From contig NW_027506911.1 of assembly GCF_052324685.1 (NCBI RefSeq), positions 62,001 to 126,000 on the forward strand: a stretch of 64,000 nt of DNA. The letters are read 5' to 3'. Positions within the stretch are counted from its first letter, which is position 1; every line of letters begins with the position of its first letter. The notes under the pieces are model-generated. The model was given only the letters and a program-made list of their open reading frames with translations. It searched no databases and was not told where the DNA came from. Origin of the DNA: Brachyhypopomus gauderio (taxonomy: Eukaryota; Chordata; Actinopteri; Gymnotiformes; Hypopomidae). A program made the position numbers and the translations under genes. Shown in pieces: positions 35,466-46,577 of this stretch.

Positions 35466-36111
35466 TGAGGGGGGGAAGAAGGGGAAGAAAAAGGAAGAAA
35501 AAGGAAAAAAAAGTTGAGAAAAGATCGGGAGGTCGCAGGTTCGAATCCAGCCTGGATATAAATATTTGTAACTGAGAATCTTGCCGTGGATATTTTGTGT
35601 AATAATATTCTAAGAAATATATTGCAAAATTTTATTTTATGGCTGTCAGCAGTGCCTACAATTACGGGGCACCCGTGTCACAATTTATATATTGTAATAT
35701 ATATGTGCATTTCATACACATACATATGAGTTGTTTCATCATATTAGGCTTATTGCTTGATTTAATAAATTGACACTCTGTATTTGTATTCACACTTTAT
35801 ATATTTATTCACACTTTATATACTTTATACACTTTATGTATATATATATATAATAAACATGAATAAAATTAACAAAATGATATTCTAATACAATTAACAA
35901 AATTATACTACAATTTACATAAAAATAAAATATTAAATCTACACTAATACATATATACACATATTAATGCCACAGCAGCTGAACTATAAAAAATTCCAAT
36001 AAACTACAGCAAAACATTTACAACATTTTAAACCATTAAAGATAATAATAATTATATTTTTGTAATATAAAAATACAATAGTAATGTATGAAAATAAAGT
36101 ATACACATTAA
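35466..36111. other. Left subterminal non-coding region of transposon copy 2
   Basis: It contains a purine-rich tract (35467-35520), a B-box-like motif, AT-rich 3' flank of the transposase gene and a short TA repeat (about 35839-35852). No coding exon is seen. Confidence 0.7.
35538..35548 (+). promoter_or_regulatory. B-box-like motif in transposon copy 2 left end
   Basis: GGTTCGAATCC lies 96 bp inside the left end, identical in all three copies. Confidence 0.5.
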
Positions 36112-39100
36112 TCACAGTTTTCTCATCTTTTCCAGCCACTGTTCCTTGGTAAGAGTCTCTGTCATAGGACAGAAGATCTTCCCCTTGTACTGGCTATGGC
36201 CAGTTGCTGTTTTGCGTGACTGTCCACACTTCCTACAGGTATTATATGGGACTGTCCGCTTGTAATGTCGCTCAGTGGGGGTAGCAGGCTGAGGGACAGA
36301 ACTGGGCAACAACACCTGAGGCATGACAGACACAGCTGGTCCTTCGGGTAACATCATCAGTACAGGTGAAGGTCTTGGCTGTATCATCCTCAAAGAGGCC
36401 TCCTGTGAACCAGACTCCATGGAAGCAACGGGAGGCTGAATGGAAGTGTCCTGATGTCGTTGACTAGGGGCTAATGGTGGTGTGGCACTGGGCAGAATTT
36501 TTCTAAACTTAGTTTTAGCCTGACCTGCTGTGTTTGGCGGCATGTGGTAAATATGAACCTGATGAGGGTACTGTGGAGGCTCATCAGGTTGTACATTTGC
36601 TGGCAGTAGAGGTTGAGCTGCCACTGGCCGTGCATCAGGGAGGCGCACCCCTTGAAGTAGCACAGAGACCTCCTGAGATTTGAGGCGCTCTTTGTACCAC
36701 TGCATAAGAGTTTTCTGGTTCACCTCTACCAGCTGAAGGGTGGTCTGCTCCATCACTGTCCCATTGTTCAAAACAAGCTGCCTGATTTTCCTGTAGTCCT
36801 CCAACATCAGTGCCCACCTTGACACACTTACTTTGCCCAGAGTTTTGGGGCTTCTGTGGATGTTGGCCAGTCTTATAAAGATGGATTCAATCAGCCGACA
36901 GCAGTCAGGCCACTGAGCAGGGGAGCCACTTGATCCCAGAACACACCTTTTTGTGCTCTCAACACCAGGGGTGAAAACTGCCTTCTTTTTGGGGGATCGA
37001 AAGCGGCCAGTCAGCAGCCTATCCTGATGCCGAGCTGCATACACCAGTCTGTTTTTATCAAACTGGTTTAGGTTTTGCCACAAACTAACAATCAAGGTGG
37101 TCTGCTGGTTTGTCAGGGTCAGGCTTGTTTGAGTGCGAAGCTCAACCAGATACTCTGATAATTCATCCACCCTTTCCATTCCAGGAATGTTGTGGACATC
37201 CACAGCCTAGAAATAAAAATAATAATAATATGAAATGTTATAATGTCTGTAGAAATGTGCATTTTCTATTTACAATAAAGGTTTAATTACAATAAAGCAT
37301 GAGAAAATAAAGCATTTGTGTGTCGCGTTCTTATTTGTGTGCTGTTTATTAGAGAATTTAACAATGAAGATGTTTAACAATGAAAGTAAGGTACTATCAC
37401 TTACCATTTGTTGAGCTGAAGGCTCTGATGGAGACTGACTAGGCACTGGTGGAGGCTGGGCCGAGGGCACTGGTGGAGGCTGGGCCGAGGGCACTGGTGG
37501 AGGCTGGGCCGAGGTCACTGGTGGAGGCTGGGCCGAGGTCACTGGTGGAGGCTGGGCCGAGGGCACTGGTGGAGGCTGGGCCGAGGGCACTGGTGGAGGC
37601 TGGGCCGAGGTCACTGGTGGAGGCTGGGCCGAGGTCACTGGTGGAGGCTGGGCCGAGGGCACTGGTGGAGGCTGGGCCGAGGTCACTGGTGGAGACTGGA
37701 AGGTCACTGGTGGAGGCTGGGCCGAGGTCACTGGTGGAGGCTGCTGAAGGAGTATAGGTGTAGTTTGGATTAGTGGTTTTAACAGATAAATTTTACTATA
37801 AAAAGACAAAGTAAGACTCTATCATTTACCATTTGTTGAACTGAAGGTAATGACGATGAAGGCTGGACCAAGGGCATTGGTGAAGGGTGGAGAGGTGGGT
37901 GAGGGAACACAAATTCTAATGTCTCATCAGCAACCACCAGGTCTGCCACCATTGCTTCATCCTGCAGACTGGATTCGTTGAACCCCTCATCATCTTCATC
38001 TTGGTCATGCACTTCTAAGTCCTCCAGCAGCTGGGTGGTTCTGTCAGAATTTGGGTGCATATCCTCCAGTGGCTCATTATTCTGCCTTAGCAGGTACTGC
38101 ACACCAATGAGCTCCCCTGAAAATGCATTAAATAAAAAAAGAAAAATAAACATTTTTGTGACGTATAAAGTATTCTAAAATATTAAATGCCGTATCACAA
38201 TATGCTTACCAGTGTATTTTGCAGGTGGTGTAAATGCCGGCATCAATTTCCTTTTAAAAACCTTCTGGTAGTTGTCGTTGACAAAGTGAACCAACTCCCC
38301 AGTGTAACTGCGCAGGGTTGTAGGTTCCTTTGCAAGAGCACGGTCTTTGTTCCAGCGATTCAGCCCTTCCAGTAGATATATCTGAAAGTTCAGACTATTG
38401 GCACTGTTTCCTGAAAGAATGTGTACCACAATTAATACAAGAACCATCTGTTACAAACAAAGCAAAGCAAGCTAAATTCATTGATAGTTATGTGATTTTT
38501 AATATAATCAAACATGATATATTGCAGAAAATATTTACTAAAGTTAACAGTTATCACATACCTGGAATGAAGCGATTCAAATGGCAGTGAAACGATTCCA
38601 GGGATGTGGAGCCTCTTGCACACCGGTATGTTTTTAAAACTACTCCTCCCTTGGTGATGTCTCCGGTCTCCGTGTACAATGCCACACCAGGAGGGTCTTG
38701 AATGCATGCCACATGCCGCTTCTGTACACGCCAGATGTGCTGCATTCGCACAGTGTCAAGAAGAGGAACACCAAGGGCATCGTTCCCCTTGCCACTCATT
38801 AGCTCTGTGAGTAGCTGATTAAGCAGGTGGATGGTTGTCTCTTGTCCTCGTGTTCTCCTCCTGCAGTGCAGTGCCAGCTCATCTTTTGTGATGTGTCGAT
38901 CAACATCTTTGTCGGTCAACACTGGCCAGTCTTGCTTCCTCAGCTGCTCCCTTTTGGCCCTCCTCAGCAGACTAACGTCACCTGCATCCCACTCAAATAT
39001 ACAGGCCGACAAACGTGACATGAACGTTGGATAAAGCTGATGGGCATCGGTGGTGCACCCTGTTGCCAGTCGTCGCATAAAATGCCAGATGTCTAGACGC

Positions 39101-41928
39101 ACAATCACATCTGGCCACCCACTGAATCTGGTCTTCAGCTTTGTCTCTCCCACTTCCTTACAACAGCCACAGTCCACATAAAGGGCAACAGGGGGAGCAA
39201 CACCAGCCTTGCAGTACCGGTCTACTAGACCTGCTATCATGAGGTCCAACCCAGCACCTTCATTTGTGGTAAGTACACTCATCAACACCTGGCCCTTTTC
39301 ATTCCCCACAGAAGTGAGCCATTGTGCAGTGCCCTTGGCAGGTCCAGTCAACTTCTTGGTGATCTGGCAATAAGAGAGGAACAATGTAAGAAACAAACCC
39401 AATGGCTTACCCATCATACCGAGCTTATCATAACAAAGGATCCAAACGAGGATGTCTCCTTCAGGACAAACAGACTATATGACTTATTTAGCATATACAA
39501 AAACAAACCATCATGGGCCATAATGGTTCTTCTTGCCAGACAAAGAGAGGTGACTTAAAGGGGATTTTGAAAGTAAGTGATCAATGGCCTTCTATCAACA
39601 AAACAAAATAAGTGGCCTAGACATTCATTCCTTCATTAAAGTACATTCAAACTGAGTGTTAACTGCAATAACCATAATCACACACAACAGATCAGATCCT
39701 TCCTGAGAGAATAGCTGGGTGGTGGTGTTTTAAAATTTATATATAGTGTGTATATAGTTGAGAAATAACCTGAGAAAAAAGTTTGCCAAATGATAACTAA
39801 TATAATAAATAACATCTAACCTTTTTGGTAGAATCCATTTTTAAAATGGCTCCATAGGTTGAAGTGATTCCAGCCTTGATTTCCTCCAGTCTGTTGAGGA
39901 TGTCTTGGCTGTACACAGTGAGGAGCCACTTGTAGTTGGGCACTGTGGCAGGTTCTGGGGGCTCCTGAAACTGTGGTGGAAGCACACTTGCATTTTCCAT
40001 GAAGGCAGCACACTCCGATACATATCGTGCGGCCCTCTGGAGCCACTGCTCGCTGTGGTTCTCCTTCAGCTGGCCGATGATCCGGACAGGGCCGTTTCCC
40101 AGTCCTCGCTCACGCAACAGGCGGATCACCCGAATGTCACAGGCATATCTTGGGGGAAAAAAATCTTTATTATTCTGTTATTTAGGGAAATAAGTGTCAG
40201 ATTTGCAAAAAGATATGTCCATGATGGCAAAGTAATTTAGTGTTTCATTCACCTGCGAGTAAGGATCACTCTAAACTCAGAGCGATGTGCTAGGTCCAGT
40301 TGGTGAAGGATTGTCTGGCTCCACGATACGTAGCTGGATCTACATCTGCTGCAGATCAGTGTCTCCGTCACCAGGTTGTAGTACCTATCGATGTCGAGGA
40401 CCTGCCGAACCCTCCTGTGCAGACCACCTCCACTCAGCCGATGTTTACAGTCAGGATTCGTACAGTAAAGCCGCACCTTCCACAACCTGTAAGGCATCCA
40501 CAACAACAGAGACTGCGAGAAGAAACGATCAGGAGTGGGAGACTGGTGATACAAAAGAGCTGGAGGTGGTGCATGATACCATAGTTGCAGGTTGTCGCGT
40601 AGCTCCAGCTTTCCCTTCGGCCCAAGTCTGAAGAGAGCTTCAGACACCCATTTCTGGTCATGCCGTGGCAATGTCTGCGGCCACAATAGTGGGAGCTCTG
40701 CTGTATTTTCTGGCTGATGGATTGGCTATGATGAAAAAATAGCACAAGTATACACAGATGTTATGTGTAATCATGAATGACTTGTGAATGAATCATGAAT
40801 GTACATGTGATTTATTAATGACACATTACCGTACCATGCTCATCACAACAGAAGACTCTGCAGAATGTTGCCCTTGTTCTGCAGGTTGTGGTTTTGGTGG
40901 TGGAGCAAGAAAACATGGGGACTGTAGGAGAGGCCTGTAAGGATGGAAGGATGTTGAAGGCTGAGGATCAGGAGACTGGCAAGACGTTGAACCTGCTCCT
41001 AGGATCTCCTGTGGCTGTGGAATTAATAGTTTGTTATTCAGTTAGAATAGAACAAATAGAAGAAAAAACATTAATATATAGTATTTTTTTTACCTGTACA
41101 TGCTTCCTTGTGACATTCAGGTTTGGTTTTGCTGTAGCCACATGGGTTCCACCATACCTTGATCGTTCAAACTAGTACAAAAAGAAGATCACAATATTTG
41201 TTGGAAACCATGAAGAATATTCAGCACAGCAACATCACATAATGTTCATATCTTTATAGTACAATGTATGTTACCATGGATAAAGTCAATTTAGGCCTCT
41301 TTGCAGGACTGGTGGAGGGAGAAGTGCTCAGGCTGGCAGTACTTGTTGATGGTTGAGGAGCCAGTGGATTCTTGGAACGTTCCTGAAAATGTAGCAGAAA
41401 TACATTTATATATAGGGAGAAAATATATATAGTTACTAAAACTCATCATAAACAGTCAACCTTAGTAATACATTATTCTGTATTTGCAGATTGCAGGTTT
41501 AATTAATTTAAGTTACCTTATGAAAGCTACAAACACACTTGGGCAATCCTCCCACAAGGGTTGACTGTCCCTTCAGATGCTGGGGGCATTTTTCAATCTG
41601 CAAAAAAAAATCCACATTCAGGCAAGATGTCTTCTCTTTTGTAATTGTAATTTTCTGCAATTCTCACCTGTCCTTCACAACTCCAATTAGAACTATTTAA
41701 AGAGTCAAGCAACAATAAATAAATATGGAATAATAAGGCTTAAGTTATTTTAAAATGAGAGAAATCATATTATTTTACCTTATTATAGAGTTCGTGCCAC
41801 TTTTTCTGTCTTGGAGCAGGCCTGTTGCCCTCGCTCGATGGCCAAACCCCTGTGTTGGCAAATGCTTGCAGCCGGGCAAGCCAGTCTGTGTCAGCCATGG
41901 CCTTGTGAGATTTTTTTGATGCTGACAT
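36112..41928 (-). CDS. Dada-like transposase, 12 coding exons, about 1,371 aa (copy 2)
   Basis: Predicted to cut and paste the element into tRNA genes in the nucleus. Coding exons in order: 41779-41928, 41517-41597, 41275-41382, 41094-41171, 40835-41008, 40253-40725, 39821-40148, 38562-39363, 38210-38410, 37830-38116, 37405-37743, 36112-37206. Every junction is GT-AG and the frame stays open throughout. The start MSASKKSHKAMADTDW lies 3 nt after a TTTCAG acceptor. Residues 212-354 are DUF6729-like with C285/C290/C322/C325 as a zinc ribbon. Candidate catalytic residues are D460 (in KMDSTKK), D528 (in LYVDCG), the D(2)H motif D555/H558 (in RLDIWHF) and E720 (in SLESFH), the D-D-C/D(2)H-E signature shared by MuDR, hAT, P, Kolobok and Dada. 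An acidic segment and a QPPPVTSA-repeat linker precede a C-terminal domain with C1331/C1334/H1344/C1353. Exon structure is my inference from splice consensus; no transcript was seen. Confidence 0.85.
37444..37743. repeat. 24 bp in-frame coding minisatellite, copy 2 (about 12 units)
   Basis: The units encode QPPPVTSA or QPPPVPSA on minus, inside coding exon 11. The unit length is a multiple of three, so copy-number change leaves the frame intact. Confidence 0.9.
39364..39820 (-). other. Intron 7 of transposase copy 2 (457 bp)
   Basis: Bounded by the donor after KMDSTKK and the acceptor before ITKKLTG. It separates the first catalytic D from the second. No other feature seen inside. Confidence 0.75.
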
Positions 41929-41931
41929 GAT

Positions 41932-42575
41932 CTGAAACAAGACATTGTAAATAACGAAAGTGTATGATATACTTTATAATTAAAACAAACATAAATTAAC
42001 AAATAAGTAAATCCATGGCAACTAAGAATGAATGTGAGCAGTTGGTACCAACTCACTAGTTACTAATGTGTTTTTAACCTTTTTAATACTACAAGGATTC
42101 GTATTACTCACTTAACCATATACTTTATAATGTTCGTTTCTACGTAGATACTTAGTAATAACAAAATAATAACGTGTTAGGCAGGGGCACGTATTTTCTA
42201 AGACGTTTAAAAACAGTTAAATAAAGCGTTTATATACCGTTAAATTACCTCACAATTTCGGCGATTGTCCGTTGAAAATCGAAAAACAGGATAGATGGCT
42301 AACACAGAGAAACATTAATTAGATTATTCGTCATGATTAGAATTACATAAATTATTCCTCCAATTTAGGCTAGTTAGAAGTTATCCGATAGCTTGCTAAC
42401 GAACTACGTCCATGAGCGTCACCACAGGAGATAATGTATATACAGTATTTCTTAGCTGACTACCTTTCCAATGATCGCAAAATATATCTACAGCATTTAT
42501 TTATTGGTTCCTTATACAAACAGGCATAAAACAACCCTGCGTATAAATAAATATGCTAGCAAAAATAAGGCATAC
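41932..42575 (-). other. Leader intron of transposase copy 2 (644 bp)
   Basis: It runs from donor GTATGC next to 42576 to a TTTCAG acceptor just before the start exon. The sequence is AT-rich and non-coding. Confidence 0.65.
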
Positions 42576-42645
42576 CTGTGTCTTGTTGAGAAATCCCAAA
42601 TCCGAGACGGTGTTTCTTTCTTCTACGCGGTGTAAAGTTTATATA
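42576..42645 (-). promoter_or_regulatory. Transposase promoter and leader exon, copy 2
   Basis: The minus-strand TATA box TATATAAAC is at 42637-42645. The leader exon presumably starts about 25-30 nt downstream (near 42612) and ends at 42576 with donor CAG|GTATGC. Confidence 0.6.
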
Positions 42646-42682
42646 CTTTGAAGTGACCGGGTCAAGATCGCCTTCGTCGTGT

Positions 42683-42961
42683 CATTGGCCGAGGAAAAAT
42701 GGAATGGTGGGCAGGCATTGGCCGAGGAAAAATGGAATGGTGGGCAGACATTGGCCGAGGAAAAATGGAATGGTGGGCAGACATTGGCCGAGGAAAAATG
42801 GAATGGTGGCCAGGCATTGGCCGAGGAAAAATGGAATGGTGGGCAGGCATTGGCCGAGGAAAAATGGAATGGTGGCCAGGCATTGGCCGAGAAAAACGAA
42901 GAAAATGGAATGGTTCGCGCGCCATTGGCCGAGGAAAAATGGAATGGGGCTCAGGCATTGG
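42683..42961. repeat. 33 bp CCAAT-box minisatellite, copy 2 (9 CCAAT motifs)
   Basis: Units start at 42683, 42716, 42749, 42782, 42815, 42848, 42881, 42923 and 42956. Each has GGCCAATG or similar on minus, in the orientation of the transposase gene and upstream of its TATA box. Each full unit also carries CATTCCA on minus. A regulatory role is inferred. Confidence 0.8.
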
Positions 42962-42969
42962 ATGTTTTT

Positions 42970-42992
42970 TACAGACGGGTGGCTTGCAGGTA
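42970..42992. repeat. Transposon copy 2 right terminal inverted repeat
   Basis: Identical to the right end of copies 1 and 3. Confidence 0.7.
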
Positions 42993-43005
42993 GAGCTATT
43001 TCGGC
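42993..43005 (-). pseudogene. tRNA-Phe 5' fragment right of transposon copy 2
   Basis: It holds gagcta plus TTTCGGC, the complement of tRNA nt 1-13; here the flank is the normal target sequence. Confidence 0.9.
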
Positions 43006-43280
43006 AAGCTGCAGATAAACCACGTCGAGATGCAATCGAAACTTTATCAACGACTGTTACCTTTCCTTAGGTTCTTGCAACATGCTTTCACAGCGTAACG
43101 GTTTCGGCACAGTGAAATTCACGGACAGGTACGGCAAGACCTAATTTGGCAATGTTTATCATGATGCCAACATGAGAAAACCTTGTGGGTCAATGCTGGA
43201 TTCGGTATTATTTCCTAGTCGGGCTGAGCTGATCCGTAAGCTTTCCTTAAAACTCCAATCAAAAGAATAAACTCTTGAGA

Positions 43281-43353
43281 GGGGGATTAGCTCAAGTGGT
43301 AGAGCGCTCGCTTTGCATGCGAGACGTAGTGGGATCGATGCCCACATTCTCCA
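43281..43353 (+). tRNA. tRNA-Ala-TGC: tRNA-Ala(TGC), class A54, variable-loop variant
   Basis: The variable loop reads ACGTA instead of AGGTA; all stems are intact. Confidence 0.94.
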
Positions 43354-43821
43354 AAGCTCTCTTACTGACTCCTTGCTTGCTTACGATAAGCATGAAGCAG
43401 CCAGCTTTTGTCTTAAGGGAATAATTTCATGACCTTCAAAGGTCTCTTAGAACATGGTCACTTTGGATTCCTCCAGCAAACAGTTGACATCTTTGCCACA
43501 TCTCTTTTTACTTTTGGACAAAGGCTGTCCATAAGCCGAAGGAAGCAGAGGAAAGTCCAATTCAGTCAAAACTTAAGCATGTCGTGAAGTGGTACACCTA
43601 TGCTTTTGGACAACGCGTACATGCAAGTTGACACCTACACATTTCCTTCTCCAAATGCTTTATCAGCAGATGAATTGAACATCTAGAGTCTCGAGTTCTG
43701 ACAATCCCACTGTGAAATCTCACAACAAAACATCAAACAGTTTATGTCTGTTTATAATTTTTCAACAGAATGCACAGGTCATTCAAAAGCTGAGGCTTTC
43801 CACCTAGCTAGGTCGAGTTCA

Positions 43822-43894
43822 TGCCGAAACCCGGGATCGAACCAGGGACCTTTAGATCTTCAGTCTAACGCTCTCCCAACTGAGCTATTTCGGC
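43822..43894 (-). tRNA. tRNA-Phe-GAA: tRNA-Phe(GAA), class P
   Basis: Majority sequence. Confidence 0.96.
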
Positions 43895-44169
43895 AAGCTG
43901 CAGATAAACCACGTCGAGATGCAAACGAAACTTTATCAACGACTGTTACCTTTCCTTAGGTTCTTGCAACATGCTTTCACAGCGTAACGGTTTCGGCACA
44001 GTGAAATTCACGGACAGGTACAGCAAGACCTAATTTGGCAATGTTTATCATGATGCCAACATGAGAAAACCTTGTGGGTCAATGCTGGATTCGGTATTAT
44101 TTCCTAGTCGGGCTGAGCTGATCCGTAAGCTTTCCTTAAAACTCCAATCAAAAGAATAAACTCTTGAGA

Positions 44170-44242
44170 GGGGGATTAGCTCAAGTGGTAGAGCGCTCGC
44201 TTTGCATGCGAGAGGTAGTGGGATCGATGCCCACATTCTCCA
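44170..44242 (+). tRNA. tRNA-Ala-TGC: tRNA-Ala(TGC), class A54
   Basis: T loop ATCGATG, as in vertebrate tRNA-Ala generally. Confidence 0.96.
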
Positions 44243-44710
44243 AAGCTCTCTTACTGACTCCTTGCTTGCTTACGATAAGCATGAAGCAGCCAGCTTTAGT
44301 CTTAAGGGAATAATTTCATGACCTTCAAAGGTCTCTTAGAACATGGTCACTTTGGATTCCTCCAGCAAACAGTTGACATCTTTGCCACATCTCTTTTTAC
44401 TTTTGGACAAAGGCTGTCCATAAGCCGAAGGAAGCAGAGGAAAGTCCAATTCAGTCAAAACTTAAGCATGTCGTGAAGTGGTACACCTATGCTTTTGGAC
44501 AACGCGTACATGCAAGTTGACACCTACACATTTCCTTCTCCAAATGCTTTATCAGCAGATGAATTGAACATCTAGAGTCTTGAGTTCTGACAATCCCACT
44601 GTGAAATCTCACAACAAAACATCAAACAGTTTATGTCTGTGTATAATTTTTCAACAGAATGCACAGGTCATTCAAAAGCTGAGGCTTTCCACCTAGCTAG
44701 GTCGAGTTCA

Positions 44711-44783
44711 TGCCGAAACCCGGGATCGAACCAGGGACCTTTAGATCTTCAGTCTAACGCTCTCCCAACTGAGCTATTTCGGC
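44711..44783 (-). tRNA. tRNA-Phe-GAA: tRNA-Phe(GAA), class P
   Basis: Majority sequence. Confidence 0.96.
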
Positions 44784-45058
44784 AAGCTGCAGATAAACCA
44801 CGTCGAGATGCAATCGAAACTTTATCAACGACTGTTACCTTTCCTTAGGTTCTTGCAACATGCTTTCACAGCGTAACGGTTTCGGCACAGTGAAATTCAC
44901 GGACAGGTACGGCAAGACCTAATTTGGCAATGTTTATCATGATGCCAACATGAGAAAACCTTGTGGGTCAATGCTGGATTCGGTATTATTTCCTAGTCGG
45001 GCTGAGCTGATCCGTAAGCTTTCCTTAAAACTCCAATCAAAAGAATAAACTCTTGAGA

Positions 45059-45131
45059 GGGGGATTAGCTCAAGTGGTAGAGCGCTCGCTTTGCATGCGA
45101 GAGGTAGTGGGATCGATGCCCACATTCTCCA
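45059..45131 (+). tRNA. tRNA-Ala-TGC: tRNA-Ala(TGC), class A54
   Basis: All arms intact. Confidence 0.96.
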
Positions 45132-45599
45132 AAGCTCTCTTACTGACTCCTTGCTTGCTTACGATAAGCATGAAGCAGCCAGCTTTTGTCTTAAGGGAAT
45201 AATTTCATGACCTTCAAAGGTCTCTTAGAACATGGTCACTTTGGATTCCTCCAGCAAACAGTTGACATCTTTGCCACATCTCTTTTTACTTTTGGACAAA
45301 GGCTGTCCATAAGCCGAAGGAAGCAGAGGAAAGTCCAATTCAGTCAAAACTTAAGCATGTCGTGAAGTGGTACACCTATGCTTTTGGACAACGCGTACAT
45401 GCAAGTTGACACCTACACATTTCCTTCTCCAAATGCTTTATCAGCAGATGAATTGAACATCTAGAGTCTCGAGTTCTGACAATCCCACTGTGAAATCTCA
45501 CAACAAAACATCAAACAGTTTATGTCTGTTTATAATTTTTCAACAGAATGCACAGGTCATTCAAAAGCTGAGGCTTTCCACCTAGCTAGGTCGAGTTCA

Positions 45600-45672
45600 T
45601 GCCGAAACCCGGGATCGAACCAGGGACCTTTAGATCTTCAGTCTAACGCTCTCCCAACTGAGCTATTTCGGC
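45600..45672 (-). tRNA. tRNA-Phe-GAA: tRNA-Phe(GAA), class P
   Basis: Majority sequence. Confidence 0.96.
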
Positions 45673-45947
45673 AAGCTGCAGGTAAACCACGTCGAGATGC
45701 AATCGAAACTTTATCAACGACTGTTACCTTTCCTTAGGTTCTTGCAACATGCTTTCACAGCGTAACGGTTTCGGCACAGTGAAATTCACGGACAGGTACG
45801 GCAAGACCTAATTTGGCAATGTTTATCATGATGCCAACATGAGAAAACCTTGTGGGTCAATGCTGGATTCGGTATTATTTCCTAGTCGGGCTGAGCTGAT
45901 CCGTAAGCTTTCCTTAAAACTCCAATCAAAAGAATAAACTCTTGAGA

Positions 45948-46020
45948 GGGGGATTAGCTCAAGTGGTAGAGCGCTCGCTTTGCATGCGAGAGGTAGTGGG
46001 ATCGATGCCCACATTCTCCA
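45948..46020 (+). tRNA. tRNA-Ala-TGC: tRNA-Ala(TGC), class A54
   Basis: All arms intact. Confidence 0.96.
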
Positions 46021-46488
46021 AAGCTCTCTTACTGACTCCTTGCTTGCTTACGATAAGCATGAAGCAGCCAGTTTTAGTCTTAAGGGAATAATTTCATGAC
46101 CTTCAAAGGTCTCTTAGAACATGGTCACTTTGGATTCCTCCAGCAAACAGTTGACATCTTTGCCACATCTCTTTTTACTTTTGGACAAAGGCTGTCCATA
46201 AGCCGAAGGAAGCAGAGGAAAGTCCAATTCAGTCAAAACTTAAGCATGTCGTGAAGTGGTACACCTATGCTTTTGGACAACGCGTACATGCAAGTTGACA
46301 CCTACACATTTCCTTCTCCAAATGCTTTATCAGCAGATGAATTGAACATCTAGAGTCTCGAGTTCTGACAATCCCACTGTGAAATCTCACAACAAAACAT
46401 CAAACAGTTTATGTCTGTTTATAATTTTTCAACAGAATGCACAGGTCATTCAAAAGCTGAGGCTTTCCACCTAGCTAGGTCGAGTTCA

Positions 46489-46554
46489 TGCCGAAACCCG
46501 GGATCGAACCAGGGACCTTTAGATCTTCAGTCTAACGCTCTCCCAACTGAGCTA
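46489..46554 (-). pseudogene. tRNA-Phe 3' part, interrupted by transposon copy 3
   Basis: Retains nt 8-73 with the normal hexamer gagcta next to the element. Confidence 0.93.
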
Positions 46555-46577
46555 AAGCTGGGGAACAATCGTCTGTA
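46555..46577. repeat. Transposon copy 3 left terminal inverted repeat
   Basis: Pairs imperfectly with 54104-54126. Confidence 0.7.

Larger units (their letters stand above)
35443..42992 (-). mobile_element. Full-length Dada-like DNA transposon copy 2 (7,550 bp)
   Basis: The element begins AAGCTGGGGAAC and ends CTTGCAGGTA, with 23 bp imperfect inverted termini. The flanking hexamers are gagcca on the left and gagcta on the right. The distance between flanking Ala genes (8,445 bp) equals 889 + 7,550 + 6, confirming a 6 bp target duplication. Plus-strand order: B-box-bearing left end, transposase gene read leftwards, leader exon and TATA box, CCAAT minisatellite, right end. Insertion interrupts tRNA-Phe between nt 7 and 14, with the transposase gene in the same direction as the tRNA. 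The insertion habit and the 6-7 bp duplication match the Dada superfamily (multicopy U6, U1 and tRNA gene targets). MuDR, Kolobok and Zisupton are the alternatives to exclude by sequence comparison. Confidence 0.88.
42993..46554. repeat. Tandem tRNA array, block 3 (units 37-41)
   Basis: Exactly four unit lengths lie between transposon copies 2 and 3. All are right-hand subfamily units (GAGTTC beside tRNA-Phe, A54 tRNA-Ala). Spacers hold no gene. Confidence 0.97.

Noticed and set aside
35521-35570. A complete extra tRNA gene in the transposon left end
   Set aside because: Only the T-arm/B box region is present; no A box, anticodon arm or acceptor stem could be found.
37449-37757. Plus-strand MEAGPRSLV-type repeat protein
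   Set aside because: It is the complement of the in-frame proline-rich exon of the transposase.
41775-42056. 93-codon minus-strand reading frame overlapping the first coding exon
   Set aside because: It is in another frame. The start exon at 41779-41928 has a good acceptor, donor and matching phase with the next exon.
42683-42961. CRISPR-like appearance of regular 33 bp repeats
   Set aside because: The units are directly adjacent with no unique spacers, in eukaryotic DNA.
42653-43070. Overlapping repetitive reading frames (WPRKNGMV, GRGKMEWW, AEEKWNGGQ types) near the element right ends
   Set aside because: They are different frames of the 33 bp minisatellite upstream of the TATA box, where no exon is expected.
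35443-46554. Copies 2 and 3 as proof of a segmental duplication because they are exactly four units apart
   Set aside because: Any two insertions at the same site of a regular array give whole-unit spacing, so spacing alone cannot distinguish duplication from two transpositions.
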